NCBI GenBank assembly: GCA_035292585.1 | Contig: DATDPU010000148.1 | Coordinates: 14,352-78,351, forward strand | From: DASSFZ01 sp035292585 | GTDB lineage: Bacteria > Chloroflexota > Anaerolineae > Fen-1058 | Direction: 5' to 3' | Length of the DNA stretch: 64,000 bases | Shown here: one piece after another, positions 25,161 through 33,958 of the stretch | Numbering within the stretch: the first letter of the stretch is position 1 | Layout of the letters: every line of letters begins with the position of its first letter | The notes under the pieces: model-generated | Told to the model about the DNA's origin: nothing | Database searches by the model: none | What the model saw: the letters and a program-made list of their open reading frames with translations, nothing else | Program-made: the position numbers and the translations under genes

Positions 25161-27344
25161 ATGGCCCACGGTACGCACAATCCTAAAGCCGATCCGGCTA
25201 GCTCACACCCGCACCCCACGCCCGAACACGATAAGCCTGTCGAACAGGGCGCTAGGGGACACGGTGTGCATGAACACGATCGGCCGGCCGGCCGCCATGC
25301 CGCTGCGACCGGGACGACGGACGAAGCGATGGATCACGCTGTCCACGGGCGCGATATCGATCACCGGGCGCATATCGATCATACCGGGCACGAGGCCATG
25401 TTCCGCCAACGCTTTTGGGTCTGCCTGGCCCTCTCGATCCCGGTGCTGGTCCACAGCCCCACGCTTCAGAATTTGCTCGGCTTCAGCCCGCCCAGCTTCC
25501 CTGGCAGCGCGTGGCTCGCGCCGCTCTTCTCCGTAATTGTGTTCGCCTACGGCGGCGTGCCCTTCCTGCGAATGGCTGTGCCCGAGGTACGGGAGCGCCA
25601 GCCGGGGATGATGACGCTGATCTCGTTGGCGATCGGCGTCGCATTTGTCTACAGCCTGATCGCGTTCGTCACCGCGTCGGGCGAGACGTTCTTCTGGGAA
25701 TTGGTCACGCTGATCGACATCATGCTGCTGGGGCACTGGATCGAAATGCGCAGTGTGCGCCAGGCCTCGCGCGCGCTGGATGAGCTGGCGCAGCTCATGC
25801 CCGACACCGCCGAGCGCATCCGGCCTGACGGCAGCACGGAGGAAACATCGGTGAGCGCGTTGCGCGCGGGCGATCGGGTGCTGGTGCGGCCGGGTGCGAG
25901 CGTCCCGGCCGATGGCGAAGTGGAAGCGGGCGCGTCGGACGTGAACGAGGCGCTGATCACCGGCGAGTCGCGGCCGGTGGGCAAGCAGCCGGGCGACAAG
26001 GTGATCGCCGGGACGATCAACGGCGACGGCAGCCTGCGCGTGCGCGTGACGGCGACCGGTGAAGAGACGGCGCTGGCAGGCATCATGCGATTGGTGCGCG
26101 AAGCACAGCAGAGCAAATCGCGCACGCAGGTACTGGCCGACAAAGCCGCCGGCTGGCTGTTCTACATCGCGCTGGGTGTCGCCGCGCTCACGGCTATCGC
26201 CTGGACGATCGCGATCGGCTTCAACAATGAAGTCATCGCGCGCGTGGCGACGGTGCTGGTGATCGCCTGCCCGCACGCGCTGGGGCTGGCGATCCCGCTG
26301 GTGGTCGCGATCACAACTTCGCTCGGCGCGCGGAACGGCATCCTGGTGCGGGACCGGCTGGCGCTGGAAGAAGCGCGCGAGATCGACACGATCATTTTCG
26401 ATAAGACCGGCACGCTGACGCAGGGCGAGTTTGGCGTGGTGGGCGTTGCGACGGCTGAAGGTTGGGACGAGCGCCGGGCGCTGGCGCTGGCCGCGGCGAT
26501 CGAGGTGGACTCGGAGCACACCATCGCGCAGGGCATGCGCCGCACGGCGGCGGAGCGGGAACTGTCACTCCCGCGCGTTTCGGAGTTTGAGGCGCTCAAA
26601 GGGCGCGGCGTGCGCGCTAAGAGCGAGGGGCGCACGGTCTACGTGGGCGGCCCGCGCCTGCTGGAGCTGCTCAAGCTCGACCTGCCGCCGACCCTGGCGC
26701 GTTTCACGGACGAGGCCAACGCCAAAGGCCAGAGTGTGGTCTATCTCGTGCAGGAAGAGCGGGTGGCGGCCGGCTTCGCGCTGGCCGACGTGATCCGGCC
26801 GGAAAGCCGCGCGACCGTGCAGCGGCTGCATGCGCTGGGCATCGCCGTGGCGATGTTGACCGGCGACAGTCAGGCGGTGGCGAAGGCCGTAGCCGACGAG
26901 CTGGGCATCGACCAATACTTTGCCGAGGTGCTGCCTGAGCACAAGGCTCAAAAAGTGGCCGAGCTGCAACGACAGGGTCGGCGCGTGGCGATGGTCGGCG
27001 ATGGCGTGAACGACGCCCCGGCGCTGGCGCGCGCCGACGTGGGTATCGCCATCGGCGGCGGGACGGATGTGGCGGTCGAATCGGCAGGCATCATCCTGGT
27101 CAGGAGCAACCCGCTCGACGCGGTGAAGGCCATCGAGTTGAGCCGGGCCAGCTATCGGAAAATGATCCAGAACCTGCTGTGGGCCACCGGTTACAACGTG
27201 ATTGCGCTGCCGTTGGCGGCGGGCGTCCTGGCCCCGATCGGCATTGTGCTCTCGCCCGCCGTCGGCGCGCTGTTCATGTCGTTGAGCACCGTCATCGTCG
27301 CGCTCAATGCGCAGCTGCTGCGGCGCGTGCCGGTGGCGGCGTAG
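25161..27344 (+). CDS. copB: Copper-exporting P1B-type ATPase, CopB-like
   Basis: The 727-residue protein starts at ATG with AAGGGAGAAG upstream. The first 75 residues are very His/Asp-rich, with no CxxC HMA domain. Then come P1B membrane helices and VNEALITGESRPVGK (actuator loop, near 265). The transmembrane metal site is CPH (ACPHALGLAIPLV, near 370), the mark of the P1B-3/CopB subgroup linked to Cu(II). The phosphorylated Asp is in FDKTGTLTQ near 414, and GDGVNDAPALA lies near 613. It exports copper across the cytoplasmic membrane, with the His tail as sensor or chelator. No CsoR/CopY regulator is next to it; the divergent intergenic region is the candidate control site. Confidence 0.92.
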   Translation: MAHGTHNPKADPASSHPHPTPEHDKPVEQGARGHGVHEHDRPAGRHAAATGTTDEAMDHAVHGRDIDHRAHIDHTGHEAMFRQRFWVCLALSIPVLVHSPTLQNLLGFSPPSFPGSAWLAPLFSVIVFAYGGVPFLRMAVPEVRERQPGMMTLISLAIGVAFVYSLIAFVTASGETFFWELVTLIDIMLLGHWIEMRSVRQASRALDELAQLMPDTAERIRPDGSTEETSVSALRAGDRVLVRPGASVPADGEVEAGASDVNEALITGESRPVGKQPGDKVIAGTINGDGSLRVRVTATGEETALAGIMRLVREAQQSKSRTQVLADKAAGWLFYIALGVAALTAIAWTIAIGFNNEVIARVATVLVIACPHALGLAIPLVVAITTSLGARNGILVRDRLALEEAREIDTIIFDKTGTLTQGEFGVVGVATAEGWDERRALALAAAIEVDSEHTIAQGMRRTAAERELSLPRVSEFEALKGRGVRAKSEGRTVYVGGPRLLELLKLDLPPTLARFTDEANAKGQSVVYLVQEERVAAGFALADVIRPESRATVQRLHALGIAVAMLTGDSQAVAKAVADELGIDQYFAEVLPEHKAQKVAELQRQGRRVAMVGDGVNDAPALARADVGIAIGGGTDVAVESAGIILVRSNPLDAVKAIELSRASYRKMIQNLLWATGYNVIALPLAAGVLAPIGIVLSPAVGALFMSLSTVIVALNAQLLRRVPVAA

Positions 27345-27406
27345 CGCGACCGATTTTGCCCATTTCGGAAAATCGCGTAAGATAAGGCCGGCGTTGAGGA
27401 GGGGAT

Positions 27407-28243
27407 ATGCTGAAGCGATCGTTAGCCTGTACGCTTACACTCTTCGTGGCGCTGTTGGTCGCGCCTCCACGACCCGTTGGGGCGTCCGGCCTGGCGCAAG
27501 ATTCGGGTGTGGTGCATACCGTGCAGCCGGGCGAGAACTTATTTCGTATCAGCCTGCGCTACGGCGTCAGCCTGGATGCCCTCGTCAGGGCGAACGGCCT
27601 GGCCGATGCCGGCAGCGTTTATGCCGGTCAGCGCCTGATCATTCCGGCGGCCGGCTCGACCGCCGCCCCAACCCCTGCTGCAAATCCACCCGCGACAAGC
27701 AGCTCGACCCACATCGTGCAGCCGGGTGAGAACCTGTATCGCATCGGGCTGCGCTACGGCGTGACGGCGGCCCAACTACAAACGGCTAACCAGCTGGCGG
27801 GCAACACGATCTTCGTCGGCCAGCAGTTGCGCATCCCATCCAGCGCGGCAGTGGCGACCACGCCTTCCGCTGCGCCGACGGCTTCGGGTGCAGCCAGGGA
27901 AGTCGTCGTCGATCTGAGTGATCAACGAGTGTACGTCTACGAAAACGGCTCGCTGGTGCGGACGATGGTTGCGTCCACCGGCGTCGCCGCTACGCCGACG
28001 GTGCTGGGCGCGTACCAGGTTTACGCGCGCTATTCCAGCCAGACGATGTATGGCCCTGGCTACTATCTGCCGGACGTGCCTTACGTGCAATACTTCTACC
28101 AGGCTTACGCGCTGCACGGCACCTATTGGCACAACAATTTCGGCGTCCCGATGAGCCGTGGCTGCGTCAACCTGACCATCGCCGACGCCGAGTGGTTGTA
28201 CGGCTGGGCGACGATGGGGACGCTCGTGCGCGTCGTGTCGTAG
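27407..28243 (+). CDS. L,D-transpeptidase with two LysM domains
   Basis: The 278-residue protein carries a signal peptide (CTLTLFVALLVAPP). LysM 1 is near residues 37-80 (VVHTVQPGENLFRISLRYGV) and LysM 2 near 101-145, joined by an Ala/Thr/Pro linker. A YkuD domain then carries an HGTYWHNNFGVPMSRGCVNL motif; its Cys at about 252 is the nucleophile. It makes 3-3 peptide crosslinks or attaches proteins to peptidoglycan, in the cell-wall space. The start has GGAGGGGATATG. It is 62 bp after the ATPase gene, so read-through is possible but a shared function is unlikely. A LysM-containing wall enzyme shows that this organism has peptidoglycan. Confidence 0.9.
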   Translation: MLKRSLACTLTLFVALLVAPPRPVGASGLAQDSGVVHTVQPGENLFRISLRYGVSLDALVRANGLADAGSVYAGQRLIIPAAGSTAAPTPAANPPATSSSTHIVQPGENLYRIGLRYGVTAAQLQTANQLAGNTIFVGQQLRIPSSAAVATTPSAAPTASGAAREVVVDLSDQRVYVYENGSLVRTMVASTGVAATPTVLGAYQVYARYSSQTMYGPGYYLPDVPYVQYFYQAYALHGTYWHNNFGVPMSRGCVNLTIADAEWLYGWATMGTLVRVVS

Positions 28244-28268
28244 GCTATTGGGAGTAAAACTGATCCAC

Positions 28269-28576
28269 GAAAGCACACGAAGAAACACGAATTTAACGGT
28301 CGTTTTCGTGCGCCTGCGTGTAATGCGGCGTGCTCCCTGCAGCGAGCGGTTAGTGCGGCTCGCTTCAGGTTGCAGATCGAATTCGGGTGGGCTATTCCCA
28401 CTGCTCTCGGCCCGCGTCCTCGCGGGCCGTCCGCGGGGACGCGGACGGTGAGCCGTCAGAAAGCACACGAAGAAACACGAATTTAACGGTCGTTTTCGTG
28501 CGCCTGCGTGTGATGCGGCGTGTACCCTGCAGCGAGCGGTTAGTGCGGCTCGCTTCAGGTTGCAGATCGAATTCGG
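28269..28576 (+). repeat. Direct repeat of about 118 bp
   Basis: Two copies at 28269-28386 and 28459-28576, 190 bp apart and about 97% identical, each start GAAAGCACACGAAGAAACAC and end GATCGAATTCGG. They contain GCGAGCGGTTAGTGCGGCTCGC. The 5' part matches a common CACGAA(G)-type repeat also seen near 30345 and 30505. Between the copies lies a CGGCCCGCGTC palindrome. The 28244-28609 gap contains no gene. Confidence 0.85.
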
Positions 28577-28609
28577 ATGAGCTGTCCTGGCGTGATTTGA
28601 AATCGGCCA

Positions 28610-28975
28610 TCAGACGCGCCCAAAGTGCGAGTCCTTGAACTCGGTCGGATACTTTAGCCCGAAACCCAGCACCCGATCGATCCCGATGTGCGCCAGCCAG
28701 ATCAGCGCGAGCAACATAGCCGTAGGTTGGCTGCCCCACAATCCCAACGCGGCTAACGCGCTCGGCAATACCAGATTATGCGCCAGATTGTAAACGGCCG
28801 CGCCGATGTTTGCGCCGGCCAGGTAGCCCAGCATCGACGCATCGGGCGTGAGCAGGAGCAGCGCAAACGCGAGCCAATCGCCGCCTTGCAGGCTATACAA
28901 CGCGATCGACAGAATTGCCAGCGCCGCGCCTTCGAGCCGCAGCAACATACCCGGTGAAGTCAAGAAGTTCCCCAT
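28610..28975 (-). CDS. DUF4260 membrane protein
   Basis: The 121-residue protein from ATG at 28975 (GAGGAG upstream) has four hydrophobic segments and the DUF4260 signature WLAHIGIDRVLGFGLKYPTE followed by FKDSHFGRV. DUF4260 is a family of small integral membrane proteins of unknown role, widespread in bacteria. It stands alone, and the ORF to 29029 lacks a ribosome site. Confidence 0.85.
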   Translation of the reverse strand: MGNFLTSPGMLLRLEGAALAILSIALYSLQGGDWLAFALLLLTPDASMLGYLAGANIGAAVYNLAHNLVLPSALAALGLWGSQPTAMLLALIWLAHIGIDRVLGFGLKYPTEFKDSHFGRV

Positions 28976-29163
28976 GTGATCAGCTCCTCGCTCCGCTGGT
29001 TCTCGCAGCTCGATTGTACGCCGCTTCATCTAACTGCCCTGCCGAAAGTGTGGCGGGAACACGGTTTCTCAGACGGTAGGCGACTGCTTCATCCCGCTTG
29101 GGCCGGGAGTCGAGGCGCAGGGATACGTTCATTCTGACGGGCAAAGCATGCTTCGGTAAAATG

Positions 29164-30336
29164 TTAGGACGGCGTGAGGGCCGCCTGCATGCGTTTCAAG
29201 GCCTCGATCAGGATCGCGCGTGGGCAACCGAAGTTCAAGCGCACGAAACCCTCGCCGCCCGGCCCGAAGAGCGCGCCATCGGCCAGAGCCACGCGCGCCT
29301 GGTGTAGGAAAAACTCGTAGGGGTTGCCTTCGATTCGAGCCTGCCGGCAATCCAACCACGCCAGATAGGTTGCTTCGGGCTGCGCCAGCGTGATGCCAGG
29401 CAGCTCCCGGCGCACGTATTCACACAACGTGTCCCGATTCGCCTCCAGATAAACGAGCAGCTGCTCGAGCCAGTCTTGCCCCTCCCGATACGCCGTCTCG
29501 GCGGCCAACACTCCCATCAAGTTGATCCAGCTCACCAGCCCGCGCCGCGTCTGTAAATAGGTCTGCCGTAGCTCCGGATTCTGGATGATCGCGATCGCGC
29601 ATTGCAGGCCGGCCAGGTTAAACGTCTTCGTCGGCGCGATCAGCGTGATGGTCTGCCGGGCGATGTCGGGGTGCAGCGAAGCGATCGGCGTGTGCCGCTG
29701 GCCGGTGTAGATCAAGTCGCTGTGAATTTCATCCGAACAGATGACCACGCCGTGCCGCAGGCAAATCTCCGCCAGGCGTTCGAGCTCCGCTGGCTGGAAC
29801 ACCCGGCCGACCGGGTTATGTGGGTTGCACAGGATAAACAGGCGTGTCTCGGGTGTGATCGCTGAGGTCAGGCTGGACCAATCGATCTGGTAGGAGCCAT
29901 CCCCCTCGCGCCGCAATTGCGCCTGCTGGTTGATCGCGCCGATGGTCTGCGCGGCGTGCAAAAGCGGCGGATAGGTCGGAGTCTGTACCAGCACGCCGCC
30001 CGATCCCGCCACGGCATGGCAAGCCAGATGGGTGGCAGTCACGACGCCCGGCGCGAAGACCAGATCCGCCGGTTCGATGTGCCAGTGGTAGCGCTCTGCC
30101 ATTCGCTCGACAACAAGTTGTTGTAGTGCAGGGCGAGTCTGGGATTCGATACCCAGGCCATCGGGATAACCGAATATCCCGTGTTCGACCCGCTCGCGCA
30201 GCGCCTGAATCACGGGCGCTGGCGAAACGAAGTCCATGTCCGCGACCCACATCGGGATCACGTCGGGATCATACTTGCGCCACTTCAGGCTGTCCGTGTC
30301 GCGTCGCTCTGGTATGATGTCGAAGTCATAGCGCAT
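29164..30336 (-). CDS. MalY/PatB-family PLP-dependent aminotransferase (cystathionine beta-lyase-like)
   Basis: The 390-residue protein from ATG at 30336 (AAGGAAGG upstream) begins MRYDFDIIPERRDTDSLKW, as in MalY/PatB. The PLP core is visible: LCNPHNPVGRVF, CSDEIHSDLIY, and the lysine in IAPTKTFNLAGLQCA. The family cleaves cystathionine or cysteine to pyruvate, ammonia and thiol; MalY also represses maltose genes. Neighbours give no pathway clue. A start at 30372 was rejected because of ribosome-site position and family alignment. Confidence 0.9.
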   Translation of the reverse strand: MRYDFDIIPERRDTDSLKWRKYDPDVIPMWVADMDFVSPAPVIQALRERVEHGIFGYPDGLGIESQTRPALQQLVVERMAERYHWHIEPADLVFAPGVVTATHLACHAVAGSGGVLVQTPTYPPLLHAAQTIGAINQQAQLRREGDGSYQIDWSSLTSAITPETRLFILCNPHNPVGRVFQPAELERLAEICLRHGVVICSDEIHSDLIYTGQRHTPIASLHPDIARQTITLIAPTKTFNLAGLQCAIAIIQNPELRQTYLQTRRGLVSWINLMGVLAAETAYREGQDWLEQLLVYLEANRDTLCEYVRRELPGITLAQPEATYLAWLDCRQARIEGNPYEFFLHQARVALADGALFGPGGEGFVRLNFGCPRAILIEALKRMQAALTPS

Positions 30337-30344
30337 ACACACCT

Positions 30345-30540
30345 TCCTTTGAGGCTGATCCACGCAGGGCACGCAGACCCACTCAATCTCCGAGCATTAT
30401 TCGCGCGTCTTAATGCTCACTTGCCCATTGGGTCAGGGCTGAAAAGTTTTATTTCAGACAACGCCTAGTCTACACGCACCGGCGGAAATTGGCGAATTGT
30501 TTTATTCGTGCTCATTCGTGTGGCTTCGTGGATCAACTCC
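30345..30540. repeat. CACGAA-type inverted repeat copies
   Basis: CTGATCCACG at about 30355 and TTCGTGCTCATTCGTG followed by GCTTCGTGGATCAAC at 30507-30538 are inverted copies of the repeat end seen at 28258-28290. They flank a gene-free gap (30337-30557) next to the dnaE remnant. Confidence 0.5.
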
Positions 30541-30557
30541 TATGGTACACTTGCCGC

Positions 30558-31043
30558 ATGCCCATCATCCCCCTGCATCTCCACTCGCACTGGCGCGGGT
30601 GGCGCGCGGCTCAGTTGAGCCTGTCGTTCGGAGCGCCACCGCTTGAGCTGCCCGATCCGACGCTGCGGGAGCGGGCTGAATGGGAGCGCGAGATTTTGGG
30701 CCCGCTGGTGAGCGTACATCCTCTACAACTGGTCGCGGCGGAATTAGCGCAGCACGCGCTGACGCGGAGCGATCAGCTGATCGCGTGTGCGGGGCGCGAG
30801 GTGAAGCTGGCCGGCGTGCGTTTGGCCGCGCACCGTTTCAACGGCAGGCAACAGGAGCCGATGTTGTTGGTGGATATGGAGGACGAAGCTGGGCTGTATC
30901 AGGTGCTGTGGAGCGGCGCGGCGTTGCAGGAGTATGGGGGCGTATGATCGCGCCGCGAGCCGGTATTGATCCGAGGCCGCGTCAGAACCGATCGGCAGGG
31001 GCAAACGCTGCTGGTGGGCGTTGAAATCTCGGCCATCTCATGA
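30558..31043 (+). pseudogene. Remnant of DNA polymerase III alpha subunit (DnaE-type), internal deletion and TGA stop
   Basis: The frame starts MPIIPLHLHSHW, like the N-terminus of the PHP domain of DnaE. It then resembles the polymerase C-terminal region: EWEREILGPLVSVHPLQL (the tau/exonuclease-adjacent helix), then the OB-fold KLAGVRLAAHRFNG, LLVDMEDEAGLYQVLW. An in-frame TGA at 30945-30947 interrupts it, and the same frame continues SRREPVLIRGRVRTDRQGQT to a stop at 31043, the rest of the OB-fold. About 160 codons remain of a protein usually above 1000 residues. A short ORF upstream to 30489 is not part of the family. Confidence 0.6.
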
Positions 31044-31047
31044 GATG

Positions 31048-31084
31048 AGAAACCAGGTTTCTTCAAGAAACCTGGTTTCTTTTT
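31048..31084. terminator. Strong intrinsic-terminator-like hairpin
   Basis: A 16-bp perfect stem (AGAAACCAGGTTTCTT / AAGAAACCTGGTTTCT) is followed by a T-run on the + strand. A second copy of the right arm plus TTTTTGGCCGCGC is at 31125-31151. It separates the dnaE remnant from the convergent kimA-like gene. Related hairpins are at 33928-33958. Confidence 0.75.
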
Positions 31085-31151
31085 GGCCGCGCCGCTGGTC
31101 GGGTCAGGCGACTCGACCAGAACTGGGAAACCTGGTTTCTTTTTGGCCGCG

Positions 31152-33086
31152 CTAATGAACCGCAGGCGTATGCCCGTTCTCGCGCAGTTCCAACTGATAC
31201 GGCACGGTTGTCACCGCGACGCGCTTCAAATCCTGCAAGGCCAGGTTCAACCCGATCGCCGCGTTCTGGTGCAGCGCTTGCTCCAGGAGATTATCCATCA
31301 CCAGGTGTCCGGCGATGACGTGGAGGAAGCCTTGCGGGAGTTCGCGCAACAGCTCTTCGACATACTGGTGAATCGGATCGACCAGGTTGCGGTAGGGCGA
31401 GGGCAGGATGGTCAGGTAGGCTTCCTCGCCGATGCGTTCCTGCCACTTCTGCTTCACGCGCTCCGCCTTGTCCGGGTCGATCGCCACGTGCACGGCGGTC
31501 CAGGGCACGCCCAATGATTTGGCGAAGTTGATCGTATTGATCGTTCCGGCGTGGACGTCGTCGACCAGGACCAGCATCTTGACCGGTCGCTGGCGAATGT
31601 TGGGCCAGCGCGCGCCCTGGCTCAGGATCGCAGCCACGCCTTGGTAATGATGGTGGATGCGGAAGAAGATCAAGACCAGCGTCGGGATCAATAAGACGAT
31701 GATCCAGGCCCCGTCGCGGAACTTAGCGATGGCGAACACGAGCATCACCACGCCCGTCATCACCGCGCCGATCGCGTTCACGATCAGCTTAATCCGCCAG
31801 TGGGGATCGAAGCGCAGCAGCGAGCCGTGCACCTCGATTTCTTCACCCGGTTTCATCCGGCCGCTGCGCCGCCAGCGCACGACCATGCCGGTCTGCGAGA
31901 GGGTGAACGATAAGAACACGCCGATGGCGTACAGCGGGATCAACTGCGTCGTCTCTGCGTTGAAGACGATAACCAACAGCGCGGCCATGGTGGCCAGTAA
32001 AACGATACCCCACGAGAACACCAGCCGCCGTCCCCGGAAGGTGAGCTGCTTGGGCAGGAAGCCGTCGCCGGCCTGTAACGCAGCCAGGCGCGGAAAGTCG
32101 GCGTACGAGGTGTTGGCGGCCATGATCAGGATGATCGTCGTGGCTGTAACTGTCAGGAAATACAACGGCGTCGCGCCGTAGATCGTGCGCGCAATCTGCG
32201 AGACGACCGTCTCCCTGACGTCTTCGCCGGCAACGACATGGACAGCATTGGCCAGCAAGGTGATGCCGATGAAGGTGACGCCCAGGATCGCGGCCATGGC
32301 GGTCAAGGTCTGGGCCGCGTTCTTGCTGCGCGGCTCCTTGAACGCGGTGATGCCATTGGAGATGGCTTCGACGCCGGTCACCGCCGCCGAGCCGCTGGCA
32401 AAAGCACGCAACAGTAGGAGCAGCGTCAGCGGCTGCAACACGTGCTCGGCCGCGCCCGCGCGCGGCACGTCGGTCACCCTGCCCAGCGAACCGGTCGCCA
32501 GCTGGATGAATCCGGTTGCCAACATCAGGAACACCAGCACGATGTAAAAGTAAGTCGGGATGGCGAAGACCATCCCCGATTCTTTCACGCCGCGCAGGTT
32601 GATGACCGTCATGATCGCAATCAGGACCAGCGCGATCTCGACGCGGTACGGGTAAAGCGCCGGAAACGCCGACGCCAGCTGCGCCACGCCGGCGGCGATG
32701 CTCACCGCGACCGTCAGGATGTAGTCGGTCAGCAGCGCCGCGCCTGCCACCTGAGCCGACCTTTCACCCAAGTTGTCCCGCGCCACGATGTATGCGCCGC
32801 CGCCGCCCGGATAAGCGTGGATCGTCTGACGGTACGAGATGGTCAGGATGATCAACATCGTGGCGATGATGATCGAGATCGGGATCGACAGGTAGAAATA
32901 CGCCGCGCCAGTCAGCGCCAGCACAATCAGGATTTCCTCGGTGGCGTAGGCGACGGACGAGAGATTGTCGGAAGCGAATACCGCTAAACCGATTTTCTTG
33001 CTCAGCGTCTGATGTGGAATGTCAATGGTCCGCAGCGGCGGCCCAATTAGAATGCGCCCCAACGAGTGGCGTTGAGCAGTTGCCAT
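31152..33086 (-). CDS. kimA: KimA-type potassium transporter (APC superfamily)
   Basis: The 644-residue protein has about twelve membrane helices. Its start resembles KimA/YdaO of Bacillus: KIGLAVFASDNLSSVAYATE, SYRQTIHAYPGGGGAYIVAR, and ALLTDYILTVAVSIAAGVAQ. The last 145 residues form a soluble domain with KMLVLVDDVHAGTINTINFA, resembling a universal-stress-like fold. KimA imports K+ with H+ and, in Bacillus, is controlled by c-di-AMP; that control here is inference. It is 12 bp downstream of a membrane-protein gene and near a Kdp-like two-component system. No ydaO-like riboswitch was seen in the short leader. Confidence 0.85.
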   Translation of the reverse strand: MATAQRHSLGRILIGPPLRTIDIPHQTLSKKIGLAVFASDNLSSVAYATEEILIVLALTGAAYFYLSIPISIIIATMLIILTISYRQTIHAYPGGGGAYIVARDNLGERSAQVAGAALLTDYILTVAVSIAAGVAQLASAFPALYPYRVEIALVLIAIMTVINLRGVKESGMVFAIPTYFYIVLVFLMLATGFIQLATGSLGRVTDVPRAGAAEHVLQPLTLLLLLRAFASGSAAVTGVEAISNGITAFKEPRSKNAAQTLTAMAAILGVTFIGITLLANAVHVVAGEDVRETVVSQIARTIYGATPLYFLTVTATTIILIMAANTSYADFPRLAALQAGDGFLPKQLTFRGRRLVFSWGIVLLATMAALLVIVFNAETTQLIPLYAIGVFLSFTLSQTGMVVRWRRSGRMKPGEEIEVHGSLLRFDPHWRIKLIVNAIGAVMTGVVMLVFAIAKFRDGAWIIVLLIPTLVLIFFRIHHHYQGVAAILSQGARWPNIRQRPVKMLVLVDDVHAGTINTINFAKSLGVPWTAVHVAIDPDKAERVKQKWQERIGEEAYLTILPSPYRNLVDPIHQYVEELLRELPQGFLHVIAGHLVMDNLLEQALHQNAAIGLNLALQDLKRVAVTTVPYQLELRENGHTPAVH

Positions 33087-33098
33087 TTTAGCGCTCCA

Positions 33099-33785
33099 TC
33101 ACATTAGAAACCGCGCCCACAACACTACCGCAATGACTTCTAAGAGCACGGATAGACCCATCAAAAGATAGTACGCCCCGTCGCGGTACGTGCGCGCGAT
33201 CTCCGCCTGCATCACAAAGAACCCCGCCAGAATCCCGATGGAGCCGACGAGCGACAAGAGCTGCCTGAGGCGCCCACTCGGTTCCGGAGCTGGACGCTGA
33301 TACCAGCCGGAAAGCAGGTACACCGGGCCGGGCAGCGCCGAAGCCAGCGACTCTTTCGCTGCATGGAGCTGCTCTTGATGACACACGATTAAGTCCCCCG
33401 CCCGCCAGACCTGCCTGATCGCCGGCAGCCAATCGTGTTCGAGCACCACCAGCGTTTCGACGCGGGTCCGCCGATCGCGCGTGAGCGCGGCGAGCGTCGC
33501 AAGTTGGCGGCGCACCAGCGGTTCGCTTGCGACGGTCTTGTAAAGACTCACGTAGAGGATTTCAAGGCCGCGCGGTGAAGCGAGCAGCCAAATGCGTTGA
33601 GCCAGCTCGGACTCGCCGCTTTCCAGGTCGGGCGCCAGAACGATGAGGCGCTGCACCGACGGCGGCAGTTCTTGGCGCTGCGCGTCCGAATCGGACGTGA
33701 GATCGGTTGGGGGGGCCGTGGCCCGATCGCGTGGAGGCGTCTTAAGTCGGGGTTGAATGGTTGCGGGTCGATCCATGTTAAACAT
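33099..33785 (-). CDS. Usp-like domain membrane protein
   Basis: The 228-residue protein has a polar, Pro-rich N-terminus, then a Rossmann-like stretch (VQRLIVLAPDLESGESELAQ, LEILYVSLYKTV, RVETLVVLEHDWLPAIRQVW, GDLIVCHQEQ) resembling the Usp-type module of KdpD or KimA tails. It ends with two strong membrane helices (IGILAGFFVMQ, LSVLLEVIAVVLWARFLM). No described family was recognised. It is 12 bp before kimA and so is probably an accessory or regulatory partner of the transporter. Its start has only a weak ribosome site; a second ATG four codons later is possible. Confidence 0.65.
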   Translation of the reverse strand: MFNMDRPATIQPRLKTPPRDRATAPPTDLTSDSDAQRQELPPSVQRLIVLAPDLESGESELAQRIWLLASPRGLEILYVSLYKTVASEPLVRRQLATLAALTRDRRTRVETLVVLEHDWLPAIRQVWRAGDLIVCHQEQLHAAKESLASALPGPVYLLSGWYQRPAPEPSGRLRQLLSLVGSIGILAGFFVMQAEIARTYRDGAYYLLMGLSVLLEVIAVVLWARFLM

Positions 33786-33871
33786 CTGCCTGATCGTTTA
33801 CTCGGCACACAGTTTAACCGGCCGAAATAAATCTGTGACAAAGGTTTTGACCAGTTTCATAAAGGACAAAT

Positions 33872-33901
33872 AAAAAGCGCCCCGCCTGGGGCGCTTTTTT
33901 G
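33872..33901. terminator. Intrinsic terminator
   Basis: Arms GCGCCCC / GGGGCGC with a four-base loop are flanked by A5 and T6 tracts, so it can work in both directions. It separates the two-component regulator from the Usp-like/kimA unit. Confidence 0.8.
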
Positions 33902-33927
33902 AAATTTGCGTATTCAAGGAGCCTCAA

Positions 33928-33958
33928 GAGACCGGGTTTCTTCAGGAAACCCGGTCTC
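33928..33958. terminator. Inverted-repeat hairpin after the response regulator
   Basis: A 13-bp stem GAGACCGGGTTTC / GAAACCCGGTCTC abuts the stop codon of the regulator gene (- strand). It is of the same type as that at 31048. Confidence 0.6.

Noticed and set aside
25203..26519. A 438-residue minus-strand frame opposite copB
   Set aside because: Arg/His-rich shadow; the plus-strand copB shows every P-type ATPase motif in order.
30945..30947. Possibility that TGA is read as tryptophan in this organism
   Set aside because: The neighbouring genes end normally at TGA, and this gene is already a deletion remnant, so a simple nonsense mutation is the better explanation.
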